Assembly (NCBI RefSeq): GCF_030067815.1 | Contig: NZ_CP125968.1 | Coordinates: 1,976,001 to 2,040,000 of the forward strand | Length of the DNA stretch: 64,000 bases | Direction: 5' to 3' | Origin: Sporosarcina thermotolerans | GTDB lineage: Bacteria; Bacillota; Bacilli; Bacillales_A; Planococcaceae | Shown here: piece by piece, positions 19,483 to 28,570 of the stretch | How positions within the stretch are numbered: position 1 is the stretch's first letter | Layout of the letters: the number at the start of each line of letters is the position of its first letter | Program-made: the position numbers and the translations under genes | The notes under the pieces: model-generated | The model's database searches: none | What the model saw: only the letters and a program-made list of their open reading frames with translations | What the model was told of the DNA's origin: nothing

Positions 19483-20766
19483 TTGAATCAATCTACAACA
19501 TATGTATCACTTGATATAGGATCTTCGTCAGTCAAAGTGCTGATTGGCGAAGTGGATAGCGGCTCCCTCCATGTGATTGGAGTTGGCAACGTCCAATCGG
19601 CCGGAATTCGAAAAGGGACGATAATCGACATAGATGCGACCGTCCAGTCAATCCGAAAAGCGGTGGAACAGGCGGAGCGGATGACGGGCATGCAAATTCG
19701 GGAAGTTATATTGGGTGTCCCCGCTAATGGCGTTCATTTACAGGACGTTAAAGGTGTTGTCGCTGTTAATTCGGAGAATAGGGAGATAACGGATGATGAT
19801 TTGAGTCGTGTTATGAAATCTGCTCAGGTCATGTCGGTTCCTCCTGATCGGGAAATAGTTAATATCATCCCAAAACAATTTATTGTCGACGATTATGATG
19901 AAATTAAAGACCCACGCGGGATGATAGGCGTTCGTCTCGAGCTGGACGGTACACTTATCACTACTTCCAAAACATTGGTGCATAATATTTTACGATGCGT
20001 TGAAAGGGCTGGGCTGGTAATACGTGAAATCTATCTTCAACCTTTGGCAGCAGGTACATTTGCTTTAACGGAAGATGAGATGAATCACGGCACGGCTTTC
20101 ATCGACATTGGTGGAGGTTCGACAACTATCACCGTTTTCGAGGATAACCGTTTCATGTCTACCACAGTCATTCCAGTCGGAGGAGACCATATAACAAAGG
20201 ACTTGTCCATTATTTTAAAAACTCCTACTGAACAAGCCAGGAAGATCAAACATCAATTTGGACATGCCTTTTATGATGATGCATCTGATGATGAGCTTTT
20301 TGAAGTTCCTGTCATTGGTGCCGATTCAAAAGATCAATATAGTCAACGATACATATCGGAAATCATTGGTGTCCGATTGGAAGAATTATTCGACTTGGTG
20401 CTAGAAGAATTTTACCGAATGGGGATTCGAGATTTGCCTGGCGGAGTCGTATTGACTGGTGGGACTACCAAGTTAGAGGGCATCCTGCAGCTTGCAAGAC
20501 ATGTCTTGAAGACAAGGGTTCGTATCCATACACCTGAGTATATCGGTGTTCGCGAACCAATGTATTCGACGGCTGTGGGTCTTATCCGTTATGCTAATAT
20601 GGAAGATTCCTATTTTGGTATTTCAGCAGAATCTCAATCTGCAGCAGCTCATAGTGATATGGATTACCCTTCAACACCGAAAAAGAAGGCTACGGTACAG
20701 AATAAAGAGAAAAAATCAAGCTTCATGAGCAAGACTAAGAAATTTTTCGATGGATTTTTTGAATGA
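19483..20766 (+). CDS. ftsA: Cell division protein FtsA
   Basis: Actin-like membrane tether of FtsZ, 427 aa, intact. ATPase segments are YVSLDIGSSSVKVLIGE, GTAFIDIGGGSTTITVF and GGVVLTGGTTKLEG. The C-terminus (SKTKKFFDGFFE) is the amphipathic membrane-targeting helix. The TTG start at 19483 has AGGAGGTG 6-7 bases upstream. Confidence 0.95.
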   Translation: MNQSTTYVSLDIGSSSVKVLIGEVDSGSLHVIGVGNVQSAGIRKGTIIDIDATVQSIRKAVEQAERMTGMQIREVILGVPANGVHLQDVKGVVAVNSENREITDDDLSRVMKSAQVMSVPPDREIVNIIPKQFIVDDYDEIKDPRGMIGVRLELDGTLITTSKTLVHNILRCVERAGLVIREIYLQPLAAGTFALTEDEMNHGTAFIDIGGGSTTITVFEDNRFMSTTVIPVGGDHITKDLSIILKTPTEQARKIKHQFGHAFYDDASDDELFEVPVIGADSKDQYSQRYISEIIGVRLEELFDLVLEEFYRMGIRDLPGGVVLTGGTTKLEGILQLARHVLKTRVRIHTPEYIGVREPMYSTAVGLIRYANMEDSYFGISAESQSAAAHSDMDYPSTPKKKATVQNKEKKSSFMSKTKKFFDGFFE

Positions 20767-20805
20767 CCAAAAAAAACGGTCTGATTGGGATTAGGAGGAG
20801 AGACA

Positions 20806-21966
20806 ATGCTGGATTTTGATACAAATATCGATGCACTCGCAGTCATAAAGGTGATTGGAGTCGGTGGTGGAGGAAACAATGCGGTTAATCGCATGATCGA
20901 ACATGGAGTACAAGGCGTAGAATTCATCGCGGTGAATACGGATGCACAAGCACTTAACCTATCTGCAGCTGAAGTGAAATTGCAAATCGGTGGAAAACTG
21001 ACACGCGGACTTGGTGCCGGGGCAAATCCTGAAGTAGGTAAGAAGGCAGCAGAAGAAAGCCGTGAACAGATTGAAGAAGCACTTCGTGGTGCAGATATGG
21101 TCTTTGTAACAGCCGGAATGGGAGGCGGAACTGGAACTGGTGCAGCTCCTGTTATCGCCCAAGTGGCTAAGGATCTTGGCGCATTAACAGTTGGTGTTGT
21201 TACGCGTCCATTCACGTTTGAAGGTCGAAAACGCCAAACACAAGCAATCGGTGGAATTACTGCAATGAAAGAATCGGTCGATACGCTAATTGTCATTCCA
21301 AATGATAAGTTATTGGAAATTGTCGATAAGAATACACCAATGTTGGAAGCTTTCCGTGAAGCTGACAATGTCCTTCGACAAGGTGTACAAGGTATTTCAG
21401 ATCTAATTGCAGTGCCAGGGCTTATTAACTTGGATTTCGCCGATGTGAAAACAATCATGTCAAATAAAGGTTCTGCACTTATGGGTATCGGTATGTCCAC
21501 TGGTGAAAACCGTGCTGCAGAAGCTGCGAAAAAAGCGATTTCAAGTCCACTTTTAGAAACTTCTATTGATGGCGCTAAAGGTGTCTTGATGAATATTACA
21601 GGCGGTTCCAATTTAAGCTTGTTTGAGGTTCAAGAGGCTGCTGATATAGTGGCATCTGCTTCAGACGAAGATGTAAATATGATTTTCGGTTCCGTCATCA
21701 ATGATAATTTGAAAGATGAAATTGTTGTTACCGTTATTGCTACAGGTTTCAATGAAGAACAGTTAAGCCCTTCGAAGGCTACAAGAAACCCAGGCTTCGG
21801 CGCAACTCGTCAACGTGAACAGCAACCAGTAACAACAATGCATACACGTAGGGAAGAGCCACAACAACAATACCATCAACCTGAGATGGGAAGACAACAG
21901 CAAAGCAATCAGCAGGATGATGCATTGGATATTCCAACTTTCCTGCGTAATCGTCAAAGAAGATAA
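20806..21966 (+). CDS. ftsZ: Cell division protein FtsZ
   Basis: Tubulin-like GTPase forming the Z-ring, 386 aa from ATG 20806 (AGGAGGAG upstream). The GTP-binding signature [12 protein letters not shown] (about residues 105-116) and the N-terminal [15 protein letters not shown] are intact. A Gln/His-rich linker precedes the C-terminal peptide [12 protein letters not shown] that binds FtsA and SepF; both partners are encoded in this window. Confidence 0.97.
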   Translation: MLDFDTNIDALAVIKVIGVGGGGNNAVNRMIEHGVQGVEFIAVNTDAQALNLSAAEVKLQIGGKLTRGLGAGANPEVGKKAAEESREQIEEALRGADMVFVTAGMGGGTGTGAAPVIAQVAKDLGALTVGVVTRPFTFEGRKRQTQAIGGITAMKESVDTLIVIPNDKLLEIVDKNTPMLEAFREADNVLRQGVQGISDLIAVPGLINLDFADVKTIMSNKGSALMGIGMSTGENRAAEAAKKAISSPLLETSIDGAKGVLMNITGGSNLSLFEVQEAADIVASASDEDVNMIFGSVINDNLKDEIVVTVIATGFNEEQLSPSKATRNPGFGATRQREQQPVTTMHTRREEPQQQYHQPEMGRQQQSNQQDDALDIPTFLRNRQRR

Positions 21967-21978
21967 TCTTTTGAATAG

Positions 21979-22019
21979 AAAATCCCCGGAGTCCAAATGG
22001 ACAAGCCGGGGATTTTTTT
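21979..22019 (+). terminator. Rho-independent terminator after ftsZ
   Basis: Outer stem AAAATCCCCGG (21979-21989) with CCGGGGATTTT (from 22006), enclosing a small nested hairpin GTCC/GGAC, followed by seven T. It starts 12 bases after the ftsZ stop. Confidence 0.92.
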
Positions 22020-22039
22020 GATGTTCATTTAAGGGATTT

Positions 22040-22190
22040 GTATCACAATGGAACTTGGTCGTATCACAATGTAAAAGCTTCGTATCACAACGTAACTCGT
22101 TCGTATCACAATGTAACCACCGTATCACAACTTAAAAGTAACTCCCTTGTATCACAACATAAACTCTTCGTAACACAACATACTTCATTT
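22040..22190 (+). repeat. 21-nt periodic array 1 (core GTATCACAA)
   Basis: Seven directly oriented copies of GTATCACAA (the last is GTAACACAA) begin at 22040, 22061, 22082, 22103, 22122, 22149 and 22170. The spacings are 21, 21, 21, 19, 27 and 21 nt. Each core is followed by a looser TGTAA/CRTAA block, and several units end in TTC. No palindrome, ribosome site or gene is evident. The array fills the space between the ftsZ terminator and the spoIIGA promoter region. A second array with a different core but the same period lies at 62918-63075. Confidence 0.85.
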
Positions 22191-22201
22191 GGACTTCAGA
22201 T

Positions 22202-22254
22202 TTTGTCGTATTTTTACTCAAAATTCATCCTCATTCCGACAAACATTGCAGAAT
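22202..22254 (+). promoter_or_regulatory. Possible Spo0A boxes upstream of spoIIGA
   Basis: TGTCGTA (22204-22210) and, in the opposite orientation, TCCGACA (22235-22241) each differ by one base from the Spo0A box TGTCGAA/TTCGACA. They lie 50-90 bp before spoIIGA. The spoIIG operon is a known direct Spo0A~P target with an unusually spaced SigA promoter. I cannot place a convincing -35/-10 pair, so this is tentative. Confidence 0.35.
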
Positions 22255-22290
22255 TTGAGTGTTATCCTTACTTTCAAGGAGGGTGGGCTG

Positions 22291-23145
22291 ATGTATGGGG
22301 AAATCATTATTGGTATTAACATGGTATTCAACTATGCAATTCTTTCATTCGCCAGCCGAATGGCCAAGTCACAGACAACCTGGAAACGCCTCCTACTTGC
22401 ATCATTCATTGGCGCCTTTCCAGTCACACTCTTCCCTAACTCTGCTTTCGCAATTGTAATCGCTTTTTTAGGAATGGTTGTTTGTGCCTTTGGGGTATCT
22501 TTCACTGCTTGGAAAGGTCCCTCACTCATTGTACTTATAGGCGCACTTTTCGCCGGAGGAGTACTAACCGTATTCACTGACAGATTCATGTTTTCTGATG
22601 CCAGAGTGACCGTCTTTGTTTGTGCACTTTTAGCTTATATTTCATTGTACTTATTAAAAACAAAATGGTTGGATGTAAGAATGGCCCGTCAGATGTCAAC
22701 TTTTTCATACACTTCGGTGCTATCAATTTGGGAAGGAACAACTACGATTCAAGTGTTCATCGATACCGGAAATCGGTGTATTGAACCTCTTACAGGCGAA
22801 GCGGTTCACTTCGTATCTTTCAAAGCTGTTGAGTCCATTATACCCAAGGAGCTTGTAAAGCCTTTGCATACATGGAATACCAAAGACATGCATCAACTTT
22901 CGAAGATTCCCAAACAGTATCAAAAAAATGCACGTCTTATCCGCCTTCAAACAGTGCAGGGTGCCTCTTGGGCAGTTGGTTTTAAATTCGACCATTGGGT
23001 CATCGGGGAAGGAAGTGAGTTGCCAACAGGCTATATTGTCCTTACAAAGGAAGATAATCGTTATCCCGAAGGCGCAGCCGCCATTCTGCATGCCTCTGCA
23101 TTGGAATCAATAACGGAAGAAAGGGGAACAGAACATGTGGCATAA
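22291..23145 (+). CDS. spoIIGA: Sporulation sigma-E factor-processing peptidase SpoIIGA
   Basis: Membrane-embedded aspartic protease that cleaves pro-SigE in the mother cell. ATG 22291 has AAGGAGGG 8 bases upstream; upstream open frame is array sequence and not coding. An N-terminal membrane domain of about five helices is followed by a soluble domain with the active-site motif [15 protein letters not shown] (DTGN). 284 aa, slightly shorter than the B. subtilis protein. It overlaps sigE by 11 bases. Confidence 0.92.
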   Translation: MYGEIIIGINMVFNYAILSFASRMAKSQTTWKRLLLASFIGAFPVTLFPNSAFAIVIAFLGMVVCAFGVSFTAWKGPSLIVLIGALFAGGVLTVFTDRFMFSDARVTVFVCALLAYISLYLLKTKWLDVRMARQMSTFSYTSVLSIWEGTTTIQVFIDTGNRCIEPLTGEAVHFVSFKAVESIIPKELVKPLHTWNTKDMHQLSKIPKQYQKNARLIRLQTVQGASWAVGFKFDHWVIGEGSELPTGYIVLTKEDNRYPEGAAAILHASALESITEERGTEHVA

Positions 23146-23848
23146 AATGAAAAATTGGTTATCAATTATTAAAAGTTTCTTTTCAAAAAGAAAAAGTGGC
23201 ACATATTACATTGGGGGCCACGAATCACTACCAAAACCGTTAACAAGAGAAGAAGAGGCTCAAACAATTCGAGCATTTATGGAAGGTGACATGGATGCAA
23301 GAGACACTCTTATCGAAAAGAATTTAAGACTTGTCGTTTATATTGCAAGAAGATTTGATAATACGAATACACATATTGAAGATTTAATAAGTATAGGCAC
23401 TATTGGACTTATAAAAGCGATCGAAACATTTAAAAGCGATCGCAATATTAAATTAGCGACATACGCTTCACGTTGTATTGAGAATGAAATTTTGATGCAC
23501 TTACGTAAAACAAACCGGACAAGATCGGAAATTTCATTTGATGAACCTTTGAACTCGGACGCGGATGGCAATGAATTATTGCTTTCGGATATATTGGGCA
23601 CAGACGAGCATATTATTATTGATGATGTTGAAAAAAAATTAGAGAGACAACATATGATTGAGGCAATTAGTACGTTGGATGAAAGAGAACGATATATTAT
23701 GGAATGTAGATTTGGCTTAACCGGACATTTGGAAATGACACAGAAGGAAGTAGCTGAATTACTCGGTATTTCGCAATCTTATATATCACGTCTTGAAAAG
23801 AAAATCATCTCTGAATTAAGGGATAGATTGAACCATCCGATTGCCTAA
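23135..23848 (+). CDS. sigE: RNA polymerase sporulation sigma factor SigE (pro-sigma-E)
   Basis: Mother-cell sigma factor, 237 aa, intact. The basic hydrophobic pro-sequence (about residues 1-25, [17 protein letters not shown]) precedes the mature start region [18 protein letters not shown], where SpoIIGA cleaves. Region 2 ([32 protein letters not shown]) and region 4.2 ([18 protein letters not shown]) are typical. Confidence 0.96.
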   Translation: MWHKMKNWLSIIKSFFSKRKSGTYYIGGHESLPKPLTREEEAQTIRAFMEGDMDARDTLIEKNLRLVVYIARRFDNTNTHIEDLISIGTIGLIKAIETFKSDRNIKLATYASRCIENEILMHLRKTNRTRSEISFDEPLNSDADGNELLLSDILGTDEHIIIDDVEKKLERQHMIEAISTLDERERYIMECRFGLTGHLEMTQKEVAELLGISQSYISRLEKKIISELRDRLNHPIA

Positions 23849-23874
23849 TGGTTGAAATTGGAGAATCGAATTTC

Positions 23875-23903
23875 GCATATTCTGCAAGACTGAGGACAAA
23901 CTA
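23875..23903 (+). promoter_or_regulatory. SigF/SigG-type forespore promoter for sigG
   Basis: GCATA (23875-23879) fits the forespore -35 consensus GYATA. GGACAAACTA (23894-23903) matches the -10 consensus GGNNANAHTR at every position. The spacer is 14 bp, one shorter than the usual 15. It lies 39 bp before sigG. SigF-dependent sigG transcription is established in B. subtilis. Confidence 0.65.
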
Positions 23904-23941
23904 TTTCGTACAGTCATCTACAGAATGCGGAGGAAAAGCGA

Positions 23942-24724
23942 ATGATGCGTACAAGAGTGGAAATATGCGGAATCGATACGTCCAATTTGCCATTACTGAC
24001 GAATGAAGTGATGAAAGAAACGTTTATCCGGCTTCAAAATGGTGACGAATCTGCAAGGGAAGAACTTGTAGTTGGGAACTTGCGATTGGTGCTAAGCCTT
24101 GTCCAAAGATTTGCATATAGGGGTGAACAAGCAGACGATCTTTTTCAGGTAGGTTGTATCGGTTTATTGAAGTCAATTGACAATTTCGATTTGAAACATA
24201 ATGTCCGATTTTCAACGTATGCCGTACCAATGATTATTGGTGAAATTAAAAGGCATTTAAGGGATCACCATGCTATTAGGGTATCCAGATCTCTCAGAGA
24301 TATTGCTTATAAAGCAATTCGGGCGAAGGAACAATTTGTCAATGATCATCAAAAAGAACCAAGAATCTCCGATTTGGCCGAAATTACAGGTATTCCTGAA
24401 GATGATATATTGTTTGCTTTGGATGCAATCCAAGATCCAATGTCCCTACATGAACCAATGAATGGGGATGGTGGAGATCCAGTCTATATTATGGACCAGT
24501 TACAAGATAAAAAAGTATCAGAAGAGCGTTGGCTCACTTATGTATCAGTAAAGGAAACTGTTTCAGGAATGACGGAAAGACAGCAATTGATCCTTTCTAA
24601 ACGATTTTATTTAGGGCAGACTCAGACCGAAATAGCTAAAGAATTAGGTATCTCCCAAGCACAGATTTCAAGGTTAGAGAAAAACGCCATTCAAATTATT
24701 CGTGAAGGTATGGAAAATAAATGA
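23942..24724 (+). CDS. sigG: RNA polymerase sporulation sigma factor SigG
   Basis: Late forespore sigma factor, 260 aa, intact. The N-terminus RVEICGIDTSNLPLL is the SigG hallmark. Region 2 (NLRLVLSLVQRFAYRGEQ, DLFQVGCIGLLKSIDNF) and region 4 (TQTEIAKELGISQAQISR) follow. Two adjacent ATGs (23942, 23945) are possible starts; GGAGGAAAA lies upstream. It directly follows sigE, as in B. subtilis. Confidence 0.96.
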   Translation: MMRTRVEICGIDTSNLPLLTNEVMKETFIRLQNGDESAREELVVGNLRLVLSLVQRFAYRGEQADDLFQVGCIGLLKSIDNFDLKHNVRFSTYAVPMIIGEIKRHLRDHHAIRVSRSLRDIAYKAIRAKEQFVNDHQKEPRISDLAEITGIPEDDILFALDAIQDPMSLHEPMNGDGGDPVYIMDQLQDKKVSEERWLTYVSVKETVSGMTERQQLILSKRFYLGQTQTEIAKELGISQAQISRLEKNAIQIIREGMENK

Positions 24725-24731
24725 TGACGGT

Positions 24732-24760
24732 AACGCAATGCAAATGCATTGCGTTTTTTT
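24732..24760 (+). terminator. Rho-independent terminator after sigG
   Basis: Perfect inverted repeat AACGCAATGCA (24732-24742) and TGCATTGCGTT (24745-24755), running into seven T. It starts 8 bases after the sigG stop. Confidence 0.92.
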
Positions 24761-24801
24761 CTTGCCGCATTACGCATATCCTGTAAAAAGGAGGAATGTA
24801 G

Positions 24802-25044
24802 ATGAGATTTTCCGATTTGCAAAAAAAAGAAGTAATTGAAGTGAAAAAAGGATCGTTCTTGGGATTTGTTCAAGATGCAACAATTGATATGAAAAACGGG
24901 AAGATTGCAGTTTTACAAGTTGGAGGGGCAGAAAGGTCGCTTTTTTTAGATTCAAAAATTAAAGATTTGAAGCAAGTTAAATATGACGATGTGTTAACAA
25001 TAGGAAAAGATATTGTGTTAGTCGGTAAAAAGACCGATACATGA
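24802..25044 (+). CDS. ylmC: YlmC/YmxH family PRC-barrel protein
   Basis: 80-residue PRC-barrel protein (MRFSDLQKKEVIEV, GSFLGFVQDATIDMKNGKI). Members are sporulation-associated, but their molecular role is not established. ATG 24802 has AAAGGAGG 8 bases before it. In B. subtilis it follows sigG and ylmA; ylmA is not present here. Confidence 0.85.
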   Translation: MRFSDLQKKEVIEVKKGSFLGFVQDATIDMKNGKIAVLQVGGAERSLFLDSKIKDLKQVKYDDVLTIGKDIVLVGKKTDT

Positions 25045-25054
25045 TGACTTATCA

Positions 25055-25083
25055 TTGATATGTGAGCATTCACTTGATACAAT
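25055..25083 (+). promoter_or_regulatory. SigA promoter for the ylmE-sepF unit
   Basis: TTGATA (25055-25060), a 17-bp spacer and TACAAT (25078-25083), ending 23 bases before the GTG start of ylmE. The spacing is ideal and both hexamers are near consensus. Confidence 0.7.
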
Positions 25084-25106
25084 AAAGCAAAGTAACCCGA
25101 AAAGTA

Positions 25107-25811
25107 GTGATTGCATTGGAAACACTTCAACAACGAATGAAAGTTATAGAAGAAGAGATTCAAGCTGCCTGCACACGTTCAGGACGTAAAAGAAACGATA
25201 TAACTGTTATTGCCGTAACAAAGCAAGTTTCAGTCGAAAGAACGCAGGAAGTTATTAAAGCCGGTATAGACAACCTTGGAGAAAATCGGCCTGAGGGACT
25301 TTTAGGAAAACAGGAAGAGATTACCTTGGATACTATCAACTGGCATTTCATCGGGAACGTCCAAAGTAGGAAAGTTAAGGACATCATTGATAAAGTAGAT
25401 TTTCTTCATTCCCTTGATCGGATAACTATTGCAAAAGAGATTCAAAAAAGGGCAGCATCTACTATTGATTGCTTTTTACAAGTGAATGTTTCAGGAGAAG
25501 AATCCAAATCAGGAATTCAACCGGAAGAACTAAAAGGGTTTCTTCGTGAATTATCGGAATTTGATAAAATACGTGTCATCGGATTAATGACAATGGCACC
25601 ATTTACAGAGGATGAGGATTTAATCCGTTCGGTATTCCGGTCGTTACGTGTCCTTCGTGACCAGATAGCTGCTCTTAACTTAATAAATGCACCTTGCACA
25701 GAATTATCTATGGGAATGTCAAATGATTACACAATAGCAATAGAAGAAGGTGCAACCCATATTAGAATCGGTACCGCTTTAGTCGGATTGGAAAGCGAGG
25801 GAGACGGATGA
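25107..25811 (+). CDS. ylmE: YggS/YlmE family PLP homeostasis protein
   Basis: PLP-binding protein of the YggS/PLPBP family, 234 aa. The PLP Lys lies in the VIAVTKQVS segment near residue 38; further family segments are [17 protein letters not shown] and [21 protein letters not shown] 25107 or TTG 25116 could be the start; neither has a strong ribosome site, perhaps because ylmD, which usually precedes it, is missing. It overlaps sepF (ATGA). Intact. Confidence 0.9.
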   Translation: MIALETLQQRMKVIEEEIQAACTRSGRKRNDITVIAVTKQVSVERTQEVIKAGIDNLGENRPEGLLGKQEEITLDTINWHFIGNVQSRKVKDIIDKVDFLHSLDRITIAKEIQKRAASTIDCFLQVNVSGEESKSGIQPEELKGFLRELSEFDKIRVIGLMTMAPFTEDEDLIRSVFRSLRVLRDQIAALNLINAPCTELSMGMSNDYTIAIEEGATHIRIGTALVGLESEGDG

Positions 25812-26254
25812 GTATAAAAAGAAAGTTTGAAAAATGGTTTTATCTTGAAGATGAAGAGGAAATCCAACAAGAGCAGCCTGTTCGACAACAGCCGCCTACT
25901 CAGGAACAACAGCCAAGGAAAGTGGCATCACGAAAACAGCAAGTGGCGGAAACACAGCAACCAGGCACGGTCGTAAGCTTGCAAAGCCTTCAGAAGTCTT
26001 CAAAAGTTGTCCTGTTTGAACCAAGGGTTTATGCAGAAGCACAGGATATTTCCGAACACTTGAAGAATAAAAGGGCAGTAGTTGTAAATTTACAAAGAAT
26101 TGAAAGAGATCAAGGTATCCGTATTGTAGATTTCCTAAGTGGGACAGTTTATGCGCTTGGGGGAGATATTCAACGTATCGGAACTGATATTTTTTTATGC
26201 GTGCCTGAGAACGTCGAAGTGGCAGGTTCCATTTCGGATTTTTTTGAAAGATAG
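25808..26254 (+). CDS. sepF: Cell division protein SepF
   Basis: 148 aa. The N-terminal membrane-binding helix ([15 protein letters not shown]) is followed by a Gln-rich linker and the DUF552 core ([48 protein letters not shown]). It anchors and bundles FtsZ at the membrane. Intact. Confidence 0.95.
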   Translation: MSIKRKFEKWFYLEDEEEIQQEQPVRQQPPTQEQQPRKVASRKQQVAETQQPGTVVSLQSLQKSSKVVLFEPRVYAEAQDISEHLKNKRAVVVNLQRIERDQGIRIVDFLSGTVYALGGDIQRIGTDIFLCVPENVEVAGSISDFFER

Positions 26255-26279
26255 AACTGGATGAGGTGTAGAAACTGAT

Positions 26280-26570
26280 ATGATACAAGCTGTTGATTTG
26301 ATATTTGGTCTAATATTTAAGGGAATACAACTTTACATGATACTCCTCATTATATATATTTTAATGTCGTGGGTACCAGCATCGAGGGAAACTAAATTTG
26401 GTATACTCTTAAGCCGGATAACTGAGCCTTATTTGGCCTTTTTCCGCAGATTCATTCCACCACTTGGAATGATTGATATTTCGCCGATCGTTGCTATTTT
26501 TGTCTTGAATTATTTAATTACAAGAGGCGTATTTGAAGTATATAGGTTAATCAGAGCCTCACTCATGTGA
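26280..26570 (+). CDS. ylmG: YggT family membrane protein (YlmG)
   Basis: 96-residue protein with two hydrophobic segments and the family signature LLIIYILMSWVPASRET ... LFRR-like FFRRFIPPLGMIDISPIVA. Its molecular function is unclear; it lies between sepF and ylmH as in most Bacillota. Intact. Confidence 0.9.
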   Translation: MIQAVDLIFGLIFKGIQLYMILLIIYILMSWVPASRETKFGILLSRITEPYLAFFRRFIPPLGMIDISPIVAIFVLNYLITRGVFEVYRLIRASLM

Positions 26571-26621
26571 GGTTTTTTCTATAAAGGGCATTCTCTCAAT
26601 CATCGTAAGGAGTCGTAAACA

Positions 26622-27398
26622 ATGGAATCCATCTTACAACATTTTAGAAAAGACGAGCAGCCATTCATAGAAACTGTAGTCGGGTGGACGCGGGAAGTTG
26701 AGGATACGTATTCTCCGAAGTTAACTGGTTTTCTTGATCCGAGACAGATTTTCATTTTAAGTTCCATCGTAGGAGGCTCTGGTTTGCAATTTGCGGTAAA
26801 CGGTGCCTTCCTTGAACCGGAACGTCAACGCGCTTTAATCTATCCGGATTATTACGAACCCGAAGATGAAGATTTTCAAGTAATTGTTTTTTCAGTTAGG
26901 TATCCTGCAAAATTCATGTCGGTTGAACATCGTGACATTTTAGGATCACTTATGGCACTCGGTATCGACCGTTCGAAATTTGGAGATATACGCCTTAAGG
27001 AAGGTGTCGCTCAATTCACCGCAGCAGAAGAGATGAAAGATTATCTTATCGCTAACTTAACTTCAATCGGTAAATCCAAAGTACGTGTTGAAGAAGTCAC
27101 TTCCGCGGACGACCTAATCGTGATGGCAGAATCATGGAAAGAGGAGCTTCATACAATCAGCTCTTTACGTCTCGACTCAATTGTCGCTTCGTTAGTGAAT
27201 TATCCGCGTCAAAAAGCGGTCGCACTTGTTCAGAATGATAAAGTGAAAGTGAATCACGTTATTCGTAATCAGCAAGCGTTTGAAGTGAATGAATCAGATA
27301 TCCTTTCGATTAGAGGTTTTGGGCGTTTTAAAATTATGTCGATTGAAGGCAGAACACGAAAAGATAAAATTAGATTGTTGATAGGGAAGTTAGAATGA
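26622..27398 (+). CDS. ylmH: YlmH family RNA-binding protein (S4 domain)
   Basis: 258 aa, intact. N-terminal DUF-type domain (GFLDPRQIFILSSIVGGSG), then a C-terminal S4 RNA-binding domain (LRLDSIVASLVNYPRQKA, about residues 187-204). Homologues have been linked to ribosome-associated quality control. That is of interest because rqc2 is also in this window. AAGGAG before ATG 26622. Confidence 0.9.
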   Translation: MESILQHFRKDEQPFIETVVGWTREVEDTYSPKLTGFLDPRQIFILSSIVGGSGLQFAVNGAFLEPERQRALIYPDYYEPEDEDFQVIVFSVRYPAKFMSVEHRDILGSLMALGIDRSKFGDIRLKEGVAQFTAAEEMKDYLIANLTSIGKSKVRVEEVTSADDLIVMAESWKEELHTISSLRLDSIVASLVNYPRQKAVALVQNDKVKVNHVIRNQQAFEVNESDILSIRGFGRFKIMSIEGRTRKDKIRLLIGKLE

Positions 27399-27488
27399 TT
27401 TTTCAGACATCTGTATAAAAACTGCTGTTTTATCTTTTGTGTACATGTATAATAAGAATAAGAAGATTTGAAGAGGAGGAAACAGCAG

Positions 27489-27995
27489 ATGGCATTATCA
27501 CCGCTTGATATACATAATAAGGAATTCAGCCGTGGCTTCCGCGGGTATGATGAAGATGAGGTCAATGAATTCCTTGAACAAATCATGAAGGACTACGAAA
27601 ATGTTCTTGAGGAGAACAAGACATTAAAAAATAGTCTTAAGGAAACGAAGGAAAAGATTTCCCACTTTAATTCCATAGAAGAGACATTGCAAAAATCCAT
27701 TTTAATTGCCCAAGAAGCGGCAGAGGATGTGCGAAGGAATTCACTTCAAGAATCCAAGCTTATCGTTAAAGAAGCGGAAAAGAATGCAGACCGTATTGTT
27801 AACGAAGCACTATCCCGTCCTAGGAAGATTGCTATGGAAATTGAAGATTTGAAAAAACAGTCAAAAGTATTCCGAAATCGATTCCGTATGTTAATCGAGG
27901 CTCAACTCGACATGATTAAAACGGATGATTGGGAAAGACTTATGGAATATCGACCAGATGCAGAAGAACTTGAAGCTGCCTCTGATGTTGAATAA
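27489..27995 (+). CDS. divIVA: Cell-cycle polarity protein DivIVA
   Basis: 168 aa. The N-terminal membrane-curvature domain MALSPLDIHNKEFSRGFRGY is followed by a long coiled coil (about 30-150). It localises to poles and septa. ATG 27489 (GAGGAGGAAA upstream) is preferred over the in-frame upstream start because it gives the conserved N-terminus. Intact. Confidence 0.95.
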   Translation: MALSPLDIHNKEFSRGFRGYDEDEVNEFLEQIMKDYENVLEENKTLKNSLKETKEKISHFNSIEETLQKSILIAQEAAEDVRRNSLQESKLIVKEAEKNADRIVNEALSRPRKIAMEIEDLKKQSKVFRNRFRMLIEAQLDMIKTDDWERLMEYRPDAEELEAASDVE

Positions 27996-28004
27996 CAAGG
28001 ATGC

Positions 28005-28034
28005 TTGACAAACTATTTCCAACACGCATATAAT
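28005..28034 (+). promoter_or_regulatory. SigA promoter for the ileS leader
   Basis: Consensus TTGACA (28005-28010), 18-bp spacer, consensus TATAAT (28029-28034). Both hexamers are perfect. It drives the T-box leader that follows. Confidence 0.88.
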
Positions 28035-28049
28035 AATTACCATATAAGC

Positions 28050-28280
28050 AGGAATAGGCGTTGACAGAGAGAGTACTTTCCGTATACACGTATAGCGAGC
28101 CGGGGATGGTGGAAGCCTGGTCGATGAACGGAAACGAAAATCACTTTAGAGCCGGATTGACCAAAACCAATCCCGGATGCACCCCGTTATGGTGTTCTGA
28201 GCGGCAATATGAGTTCATATTGCAACTAGGGTGGTAACGCGAGAACAAAACCTCGTCCCTTTTTTAGGGGCGGGGTTTTT
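28050..28280 (+). promoter_or_regulatory. T-box riboswitch (tRNA-Ile) controlling ileS
   Basis: A long leader ends in the T-box sequence AGGGTGGTAACGCG (28228-28241). It is followed by a terminator with a GC-rich stem (about 28250-28260 with 28266-28277) and a T-run. The TGGT of the T-box pairs with the ACCA end expected for tRNA-Ile (discriminator A). A candidate isoleucine specifier ATC lies at 28140-28142 (GAAAATCACTTT context). Uncharged tRNA-Ile should stabilise the antiterminator and switch on ileS. Confidence 0.9.
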
Positions 28281-28327
28281 TATATTCTTCACCACTTAAG
28301 AACATTTATTGTTATTTTAGATTTTCC

Positions 28328-28535
28328 GTTGATTGGAGCGGAAGGCGGCGACTCCAGCGAACACCGTCACGAAGAACGGTGTTTGTGAGCAAAAGCGGAG
28401 CGTTGCGAACAGGATGAAGTTAGCCGCTGCCTTAATTTCTGCAAAAACCGCAGAAATACGGCAAATCGAACTCTGCGTGGTTCGATCGGCTGAAGCCGTG
28501 CCCGCGGAAAGCGTCCGCCTATAGCTGAAATCAAC
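28328..28535 (+). repeat. Composite intergenic repeat, family B, copy 1
   Basis: About 208 nt with imperfect terminal inverted repeats: it begins GTTGATTGGAGCGGAAGGCGG and ends CCGCCTATAGCTGAAATCAAC-like. Internal hairpins are ACACCGT/ACGGTGT (28361-28382), ATTTCTGC/GCAGAAAT (28435-28457) and ATCGAAC/GTTCGAT (28465-28486). The last two hairpins form a module shared with copy 2 at about 42242-42306. The element sits between the T-box terminator and the ileS ribosome site. An open frame across it (28333-28524) is repeat sequence, not a gene. Confidence 0.8.
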
Positions 28536-28570
28536 ATTTCAAGGTTATATCTTTTAAAGGAGGAAGTTAA

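Noticed and set aside
20664..21611. Long minus-strand open frame (315 codons) opposite ftsA end and ftsZ
   Set aside because: It is antisense to a highly conserved gene, has no ribosome site and a low-complexity composition typical of shadow frames.
22038..22319. Open frame of 93 codons across array 1 into spoIIGA
   Set aside because: The residues only mirror the 21-nt repeat, the ribosome site is badly spaced, and the frame runs into spoIIGA in another phase.
28333..28524. Open frame of 63 codons upstream of ileS
   Set aside because: It lies entirely in the family B repeat and shows repeat-derived Ala/Arg-rich residues; no ribosome site.
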